Part shown: positions 58,386-64,000 of the stretch, in pieces
Layout of the letters: each line of letters opens with the position of its first letter
Numbering within the stretch: the first letter of the stretch is position 1
Made by a program: the position numbers and the translations under genes
The notes under the pieces: generated by a model
The model's database searches: none
What the model was told of the DNA's origin: nothing
Seen by the model: only the letters and a program-made list of their open reading frames with translations
Origin: Edaphocola flava
GTDB lineage: Bacteria; Bacteroidota; Bacteroidia; Chitinophagales; Chitinophagaceae
Assembly (NCBI RefSeq): GCF_004118155.1
Contig: NZ_SAIQ01000001.1
Span: 248,001 to 312,000, forward strand
DNA length: 64,000 bases
Direction of reading: 5' to 3'

Positions 58386-59762
58386 ATGTCGCATCGGTTT
58401 ACATACCATGCCCTGACCCAAATGCTAAGGAAGCCGGTATACTCGGCTTCCTTAGCCACTTTCAGGATACTCTTCGGGCTCATGATCCTCGCCAGTATGA
58501 TCCGCTTTTTCACAAAGGGCTGGATCGAAGAGTTGTATATCAAACCGGTTTTCTTTTTCAAATACTATGGCTTTGAATGGGTGCACAACTGGGGGCCTTA
58601 TACTTACCTGCTCTTTATCATCTGCGCGGTCAGTGCCCTTACCTTTGCACTGGGTTACCGGTACCGGCTATCAGCGATAGTACTCTTTTGCAGCTTTACC
58701 TATATTGAACTGCTGGACAAGACCAATTACCTGAACCATTACTACTTCGTAAGCCTGGCCCTGTTCCTGATGATATGGCTGCCGGCACATTGCACCTGCT
58801 CGGTCGATTGCCGGCGCAATCCTGCTCTCAAGCGACGTATGGTCCCTCTATGGACAGTCACCTCTATACGATTATTGTTAGGCATTGTATATGTCTATGC
58901 CGGCCTGGCCAAGCTCAATTCAGACTGGCTGCTGGAGGCTATGCCGCTGCGGTTGTGGTTGCCCGCCCAAAATGATCTGCCGCTGGTGGGTTCATTACTC
59001 AGCCAAACCTGGGTAGCCTATGTGTTCAGCTGGTTTGGTGCAGTATATGATCTTAGCATTCCCTTTTTCCTGCTATTCAGAACTACCCGCCCCTGGGCTT
59101 ATGCTACGGTCATTATCTTCCATGTGGCTACATCGATCCTGTTTCCCATAGGTATGTTCCCTTATGTGATGATCCTGGCGACGCTGATCTTCTTCCCTTC
59201 GGCAACTACTGATGCGGTATGTATGAGGATACAAAGGTGGATACCAGGTATACCGCTGGCCGCCGATCAATCGGTATATACATTTAAAAGAACGCATTCC
59301 CGGCTGCTGGCTGGCTTGTTTATACCGTTCTTCCTGTTCCAGCTACTATTTCCATGGAGGTACCTCTTGTATCGCGATGAGCTGTTCTGGACCGAGGAGG
59401 GTTTCCGATTCTCCTGGAGGGTGATGCTGATGGAAAAACTGGGCTATGCACAGTTTATAGTAGAAGATAGTAAAACGGGAAAGCGTACCGTAGTCAACAA
59501 TGATCTCTTCCTGACCGACAACCAGGAAAAAATGATGAGCACACAGCCCGACTTTATCCTGCAATATGCTCATATGCTGGCACAGCATTATAAAGCGGAG
59601 GGATGGCACGAACCAAAGGTATTTGCCACCATATATGTAAACCTGAACGGCAGACGAAGTACCTTATATATAAATCCGTCTACCGATTTAAGCCAGGAAA
59701 AAGATAAATTTGCACACAAAAAATGGATCATTCCATTTAAAGATAAAATATATGGTCTCTAA
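58386..59762 (+). CDS. HTTM (vitamin K-dependent gamma-carboxylase-like) membrane protein
   Basis: A 458-residue polytopic protein with the HTTM pattern: about six transmembrane helices including SLATFRILFGLMILASMIRFF, and the signature YIELLDKTNYLNHYYFVSLALFLMIWLPA with a conserved Lys and His. Further motifs are WLPAQNDLPLVGSLL and YDLSIPFFLLFRTTRPWAY. HTTM is the membrane domain of gamma-carboxylases; bacterial versions are uncharacterised. After about residue 345 a soluble C-terminal domain follows. It overlaps the TonB receptor gene by 11 bp, and the set DUF4856-imelysin-HTTM-receptor forms one transcript. It may modify a partner in the envelope. Confidence 0.86.
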   Translation: MSHRFTYHALTQMLRKPVYSASLATFRILFGLMILASMIRFFTKGWIEELYIKPVFFFKYYGFEWVHNWGPYTYLLFIICAVSALTFALGYRYRLSAIVLFCSFTYIELLDKTNYLNHYYFVSLALFLMIWLPAHCTCSVDCRRNPALKRRMVPLWTVTSIRLLLGIVYVYAGLAKLNSDWLLEAMPLRLWLPAQNDLPLVGSLLSQTWVAYVFSWFGAVYDLSIPFFLLFRTTRPWAYATVIIFHVATSILFPIGMFPYVMILATLIFFPSATTDAVCMRIQRWIPGIPLAADQSVYTFKRTHSRLLAGLFIPFFLFQLLFPWRYLLYRDELFWTEEGFRFSWRVMLMEKLGYAQFIVEDSKTGKRTVVNNDLFLTDNQEKMMSTQPDFILQYAHMLAQHYKAEGWHEPKVFATIYVNLNGRRSTLYINPSTDLSQEKDKFAHKKWIIPFKDKIYGL

Positions 59763-61947
59763 ATTTACCCTGCTTTCCGGACTGCTGTGCAGCATTACTG
59801 CACCGGTATGGGCACAACAGGATAGTACCCGCATCAAACAGCTGCGCGAAGTGGAGGTACTGGACAGGACAAACAGTGATTTCGACCACCTGCGTAAAGT
59901 AGATGGTATGAAGGTTACCGTGGGTAAGAAGACGGAGGTGATCAACGTTGAACAACTGACGATCAATAAATCGAATAATAATACCCGCCAGCTCTATGCA
60001 AAAGTTACGGGTTTGAATATTTTTGAAAATGACGGCTCCGGTCTGCAACTCAGCATCGGTGGCCGTGGCCTGGACCCTAACCGTACGGCCAACTTCAATG
60101 TGCGGCAGAATGGTTATGACATCAGTGCCGATGCCCTGGGCTACCCGGAAAGCTACTATACCCCACCCGCTGATGCCCTGCAAAGGATTGAGGTGATTAA
60201 AGGGGCGGCCAGCTTACAGTTCGGTACGCAATTCGGTGGCCTGGTCAACTTCAAGATGAAACCGGCAGGAGGGGAAAAACCTTTTTCTTTCTATTCCAAA
60301 CAGACGGTCGGCTCCTGGAATTTTCTGGGATCGTTCAACAGCATTAACGGCCATATCGGCAAAGTGGATTACCGGGCATATGTACATTACAAACGGGGTG
60401 ATGGCTGGAGACCCAATAGTGGATTTAACTCCCTCAATGCCTATGCTGACATTGGATACCATATCAACGAAAATCATAAACTGAACCTGCAGATCACGCA
60501 CCTGCACTACCTGGCACAGCAGCCGGGAGGACTGGATGACCGCATGTTTGAAACCGATGCCCGCCAGAGCAACCGGGACCGTAACTGGTTTTATGTAAAC
60601 TGGAACCTCCTGAGCCTGGAATGGATGGCCCGCTTCAGCGATCAGACGTATCTGCAAACGATTCTCTATGGCCTGATGGCGGACCGTAAAGCCATTGGCT
60701 TTCGCCCCAACCGTCCGGGACAACCGGATAACGGGGGGAAAAGAGACTTACTGCTCGGCAATTTCCAGAATTATGCACTGGAGTCACGGTTGATGCACCA
60801 TTATAACATAGGCAACCGCAGACAAAGCGCGCTGATCGGCATCAGGGCATATCGCGGCAACACTTATAGCAAACAGGGTAATGTGAACAATGGCAGCGGC
60901 GCTGATTTTACCTTTGCCCATGAAGCAGATGAACTGACGAGTGATTACCACTTTCCTAACCTGAACCTTGCCGCTTTTGCCGAACATATTTTTCGCTTAT
61001 CGGACAAGTGGAGTGTAACTCCGGGCCTGCGCTATGAATGGATACGCACCGCATCTGAGGGCATGTTTAACGATATTGTATATGATCTGCGCGATAGCAT
61101 CATCAGTAAAAAAACGATAAATGAATCCCGTTCTCTGAATCGTAGTTTTCTTCTTGCCGGTATCGGCAGCAGCTACCAGGCTGGTATCAATACAGAACTG
61201 TATGGCAACATCTCACAAAACTACCGCTCTGTGACGTTCAGTGATATTCAATTAGTGAATGCCTCGCTGGAGATCGATCCTGCGATACAGGATGAAAAAG
61301 GCTGGAGTGCCGACCTGGGCATAAGAGGTATGCTTAAGGAATACCTGCGCTACGACATCAGCGGCTTTCACCTGTATTATGGCAACAAAATCGGTGAGTA
61401 CTTCTTTGCCCGTCCCAACGGGCAGGTAATCCGTAAGAGAGGTAATATAGGGGTGGCACAGATCTCCGGACTGGAAACCCTGCTGGAACTGGATCTGCTG
61501 AAAGCTTTAGGGCAAAATTCTAAACAGTTTAACCTGAGTATTTATTCTAACCTGGCCTATACGCACTCCCGCATTACCGATAGTAAGATTGCCAATGTTG
61601 TGGGCAAAAGAGTTGAGTATGTACCGGTTTGGAACTGGAAAGCCGGCCTGCAGGCTAAGTACCGTAACCTTAAAGCAACCCTGCAGATGAGCCACCTGAG
61701 CGATCAGTATACCGATGCGACAAATGCCCCTTCGGGCAATTACAGTGGTGTCATAGGCTTGCTGCCGGACTATACTTTATGGGATTTCTCTGCTGCATGG
61801 CAAAGAAAATGGCTGATGGTAGAGCTTTCTGTCAATAACCTTAGCAATACAACCTATACTACCCGCCGGGCTACCGGTTATCCCGGACCGGGCATCATTC
61901 CCGGAGAAGGACGCGCCGTATACCTGACGCTGGGGGTGCAATTATAA
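59752..61947 (+). CDS. TonB-dependent receptor, FecA/siderophore-like
   Basis: A 731-residue outer membrane receptor starting at ATG 59752 (signal peptide KFTLLSGLLCSITAPVWAQ). The plug domain is at about 55-170 (QLYAKVTGLNIFENDGSGLQLSIGGRGLDPNRTANFNVRQNG ... IEVIKGAASLQFGTQFGG). A ~22-strand barrel follows and ends in the beta-signal-like AVYLTLGVQL. There is no carboxypeptidase-D or secretin-like N-terminal domain. It probably imports a metal chelate or siderophore across the outer membrane, energised by TonB. It is the last gene of the DUF4856-imelysin-HTTM operon. Confidence 0.92.
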   Translation: MVSKFTLLSGLLCSITAPVWAQQDSTRIKQLREVEVLDRTNSDFDHLRKVDGMKVTVGKKTEVINVEQLTINKSNNNTRQLYAKVTGLNIFENDGSGLQLSIGGRGLDPNRTANFNVRQNGYDISADALGYPESYYTPPADALQRIEVIKGAASLQFGTQFGGLVNFKMKPAGGEKPFSFYSKQTVGSWNFLGSFNSINGHIGKVDYRAYVHYKRGDGWRPNSGFNSLNAYADIGYHINENHKLNLQITHLHYLAQQPGGLDDRMFETDARQSNRDRNWFYVNWNLLSLEWMARFSDQTYLQTILYGLMADRKAIGFRPNRPGQPDNGGKRDLLLGNFQNYALESRLMHHYNIGNRRQSALIGIRAYRGNTYSKQGNVNNGSGADFTFAHEADELTSDYHFPNLNLAAFAEHIFRLSDKWSVTPGLRYEWIRTASEGMFNDIVYDLRDSIISKKTINESRSLNRSFLLAGIGSSYQAGINTELYGNISQNYRSVTFSDIQLVNASLEIDPAIQDEKGWSADLGIRGMLKEYLRYDISGFHLYYGNKIGEYFFARPNGQVIRKRGNIGVAQISGLETLLELDLLKALGQNSKQFNLSIYSNLAYTHSRITDSKIANVVGKRVEYVPVWNWKAGLQAKYRNLKATLQMSHLSDQYTDATNAPSGNYSGVIGLLPDYTLWDFSAAWQRKWLMVELSVNNLSNTTYTTRRATGYPGPGIIPGEGRAVYLTLGVQL

Positions 61948-61967
61948 AACAATATACCTATCTATAT

Positions 61968-62250
61968 GCAGGCAACAATTTTGCACTGTTATACGCTTTG
62001 ATCATTACCCCTTTGAGCACCTCAGGGTACGAAACGCTTGGTTGCTTAGGCTCCCTGTAGAACACATCGCTTGGCTGGCCTTATAAATCCGGCGTTAAGA
62101 AAATCATTGGCTCGGTCGATCAAGTCGCAAACCATTGTCTGAGCGCAGTGAGTCTGGTTTGCGACCGACCGACACATTGATTTTTAGCCAGGGATTTATA
62201 CAGCCTTGATTTTTTAGCGCTACCTTTTGCATCAAGGCAAAAGGTAGCAG
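61968..62250 (-). repeat. Hairpin-rich intergenic repeat, copy D (subfamily 2, inverted)
   Basis: Read on the minus strand, this element starts with the gctaccttttgc/gcaaaaggtagc hairpin (62219-62248). It keeps the first nested inverted repeat with ataaatcc/ggatttat arms and the gcaaacca/tggtttgc core. Its downstream portion shares the middle module of copy B (around gtaccctgaggtgctcaaag) and is diverged beyond it. It lies in the convergent gap between the TonB receptor and the PspC gene. Opposite orientation to copies A-C shows the family moves or inverts. Confidence 0.78.
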
Positions 62251-62284
62251 TATTGAAAAAGAATAAGCTTTATATAAAAAAGAG

Positions 62285-62311
62285 GGCTGCCATGCGAGAA
62301 CGCAGGCAGCC
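62285..62311 (-). terminator. PspC gene terminator
   Basis: A stem of 7+4 bp with a one-base bulge (ggctgcc-a-tgcg / cgca-ggcagcc) and a 4-base loop is followed in minus-strand reading by TTTTTT. It lies 34 bp past the stop of the PspC gene. Confidence 0.82.
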
Positions 62312-62344
62312 TATTTTGTCCGTAAACAAAACTATAGACCGAAT

Positions 62345-64000
62345 TTAGGGTACCGAAACGATACTACCATTTTCTTCTACTTTATAGACAGTATTTGGAC
62401 TCCATCTAGGATGTTGTTTGATATTGATGGTATAACCGCCACCGGTTTTCAGGTGCCATTGCTGTGAGAATGATTTAGGAATGGCCCCCATACGGAATGC
62501 TTTACCCTTCGGCACCTGTATCTCAGCAGTCAGCAACTGCCCGCGGAATACTTTGGTCCCACCCAGGCTCAGGTATCTCGGAAAACGAACCGTATTACTA
62601 TCCTGTCTGAAGGTGAACGGCAATGCTGCTGCATAGCGTTGTGCAGTGCGTATATCCCGGCCATTACTTTTACGGATCAGGTTCAGATGATACATACTGT
62701 CCGGGCTGGCCACTACATTTACACTCATCACCTCAAATTCATATCCGCCTTTTACAGTTTCTCTTACAAAGCTGAATTGGCCCAGACCTCCGGTTACGAC
62801 AGAGTCGGTCATTGGTTCTATCAACAGCGTATCGGTTGGTTGTGCCATAGGAATAGATTCTGTAACACTGTATTCTCGCTTGATGTCTGACAATACATCT
62901 GTAATGATATAGAACATCATGAATACGCTCACCAAAAACCCGATGCCCAGGCTATACCCCACCCATTTATTGGTACGCTGTGGTTTTCTGGCGATGTGTA
63001 CCAGCCAGCGCACAATAAAGATAATCGGGATCAGTACCGCCAGCGTAGCAGAGATGTATAGTACTACCGGCTGCCAGGATTGTTCAAATATAATATCTGC
63101 AAAAGGCATAACTACCGCTCCGGCAGTAGAGAAGCCGAACAATAAGCCCAGTAAACCCGCCAGGATACTTAAGAGTACGATAGCGAAAATGCCCAGTACA
63201 AAAAACAGGATACCATACGCAATAATCTTCAGTAATATGGTTGCAATATTGTCCTGTCTAGGCTTTACAGCCGTATTACTGTTTTCTGTTTTCAGTGCAG
63301 CACTCAGGTTTTGCACATCTATTTTCTCTCCGCGCAGCTCCATTTTTTCGGTCAGCGTAGAGGCCTTAGGCAATATCGCCCATAGCACAATGTATAATAT
63401 AATGAGCGTTGGGAACATAGCTGCACAGAAGGAAGCCAGGTCATCTTCATTAATAATATTGAAGAATATAATGCCCATCAGAGGGAAAACAAAAAACAGG
63501 CGTACCCAGTTAACTGATACATTTACATAAGAGGACAACCCTTTACACACCCCACCCAGCAACTTGCCGTCAAGATCGCGGTACAGCCTACGTTTCAGCT
63601 GTGTTGTCGGTATGGCGTATTGTGGCAGAGCAATCCATAACAACAGGTATAATAAGATACTGCTACCATAGAAAAGTGTGAACAGCAGGAATACTATACG
63701 AACGACGGTTACATCCAGGTTCAGGTAAGATGCAGCACCGCTACATACACCACCCAGTAACTTATCATTGGTATTGCGTACAAAACGCTTGCCAGAAGGG
63801 CTGGTTAAGTTAGTAATCGCTTCAGCAGGACCATTACCGGTTTGCTGCTGTGCAGTTGTGCCGGCCTCTTCAGCCATGATGTATTCATCAGAAGTCTCCA
63901 TTACAATCTGCTCCGGGCTGCCCATAATTTTGATTACAGACTGCACATCGTTGGCAGAGATGGAAATGTTATCCTTCTTTAGTTTATCATGAAAAAGTTC
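62345..64000 (-). CDS. PspC-domain envelope stress protein (5' end beyond the window)
   Basis: The minus-strand frame is open to the window end, so the start lies outside; at least 552 codons are visible. The first visible residues (about 35, including DNISISANDVQSVIKIMGSPEQ) look like the usual N-terminal cytoplasmic region. Two PspC domains follow, each with RDLDGKLLGGVCKGLSSYVNVSVNWVRLFF-like sequence, then several more hydrophobic helices. The C-terminal domain of ~150 residues is extracytoplasmic and beta-rich (VNVVASPDSMYHLNLIRKSNG). Such multi-PspC proteins probably act at the inner membrane in envelope stress; a specific partner is not visible. Confidence 0.88.
   Translation of the reverse strand, partial: ELFHDKLKKDNISISANDVQSVIKIMGSPEQIVMETSDEYIMAEEAGTTAQQQTGNGPAEAITNLTSPSGKRFVRNTNDKLLGGVCSGAASYLNLDVTVVRIVFLLFTLFYGSSILLYLLLWIALPQYAIPTTQLKRRLYRDLDGKLLGGVCKGLSSYVNVSVNWVRLFFVFPLMGIIFFNIINEDDLASFCAAMFPTLIILYIVLWAILPKASTLTEKMELRGEKIDVQNLSAALKTENSNTAVKPRQDNIATILLKIIAYGILFFVLGIFAIVLLSILAGLLGLLFGFSTAGAVVMPFADIIFEQSWQPVVLYISATLAVLIPIIFIVRWLVHIARKPQRTNKWVGYSLGIGFLVSVFMMFYIITDVLSDIKREYSVTESIPMAQPTDTLLIEPMTDSVVTGGLGQFSFVRETVKGGYEFEVMSVNVVASPDSMYHLNLIRKSNGRDIRTAQRYAAALPFTFRQDSNTVRFPRYLSLGGTKVFRGQLLTAEIQVPKGKAFRMGAIPKSFSQQWHLKTGGGYTINIKQHPRWSPNTVYKVEENGSIVSVP

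Overview
The window is chromosomal DNA of a Bacteroidota bacterium, most likely of the Chitinophagaceae/Sphingobacteriales group. The evidence is four proteins with type IX secretion sorting domains (three type A, one gliding-motility/type B), a SusC/FecA-like TonB receptor, lipoproteins with short lipoboxes, promoters of the TAnnTTTG type rather than TTGACA/TATAAT, almost no Shine-Dalgarno sequences, and families typical of the phylum (OstA-like protein, multi-PspC protein, DUF4856 protein, ECF sigma factor with a fused anti-sigma/beta-barrel partner). No phage, integron, CRISPR array or transposase gene was seen. The genes look like stable core and accessory chromosome.

Layout. 1-16 kb: end of ribF, a tandem pair of secreted paralogs with nearly identical C-terminal halves, dnaX, two small envelope proteins, a type A T9SS protein, a membrane-tailed receiver protein, mutA, a DCC thiol-oxidoreductase, galE, lysS, a small membrane protein, frr and prmC. 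16-24 kb: a CDF metal transporter, a small membrane protein, a penicillin-acylase-family hydrolase, then a MarR-TolC-HlyD-ABC permease efflux operon with two visible MarR-type operators. 24-35 kb: a T9SS type B lectin-like protein, purA, two tandem tRNA-Glu genes, hypothetical envelope proteins, MarC, a cystathionine gamma-synthase-like enzyme, an OstA-like protein and another T9SS protein. 35-43 kb: an ECF sigma factor with a dual-membrane anti-sigma candidate, then a 1360-residue T9SS choice-of-anchor I protein. 43-55 kb: hppD, a TPR membrane protein, a carboxypeptidase-regulatory-like secreted protein, ddl, a PASTA protein, a lipoprotein, an alpha/beta hydrolase, an ABC ATPase, a Crp/Fnr regulator, a Gdx-like SMR exporter, YihY, a dicarboxylate symporter and an 890-bp AT-rich island. 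55-62 kb: rhomboid protease and a four-gene DUF4856-imelysin-HTTM-TonB receptor locus, probably for iron or another metal. 62-64 kb: a PspC-domain protein cut by the window end.

The most unusual structure is a family of long, hairpin-rich, apparently noncoding repeats. There are four copies, at about 11.5-12.0, 14.0-14.4, 38.2-38.7 and 62.0-62.25 kb (the last inverted). All sit between genes and fall into two subfamilies. Two copies bracket lysS. The repeats have no conserved reading frame, but their nested inverted repeats are kept. Other points of interest are the ECF/anti-sigma pair predicted to span both membranes, the receiver domain with a C-terminal membrane tail, the DUF4856-imelysin-HTTM-receptor operon with a 12-bp-arm inverted repeat upstream, and the paired TAGTTG-N6-CAACTA operators of the efflux operon.

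Starts were moved inward from the longest reading frame wherever an ATG followed by a signal peptide or by the family's usual N-terminus was visible. All family names come from reading the sequence. No database search was possible.
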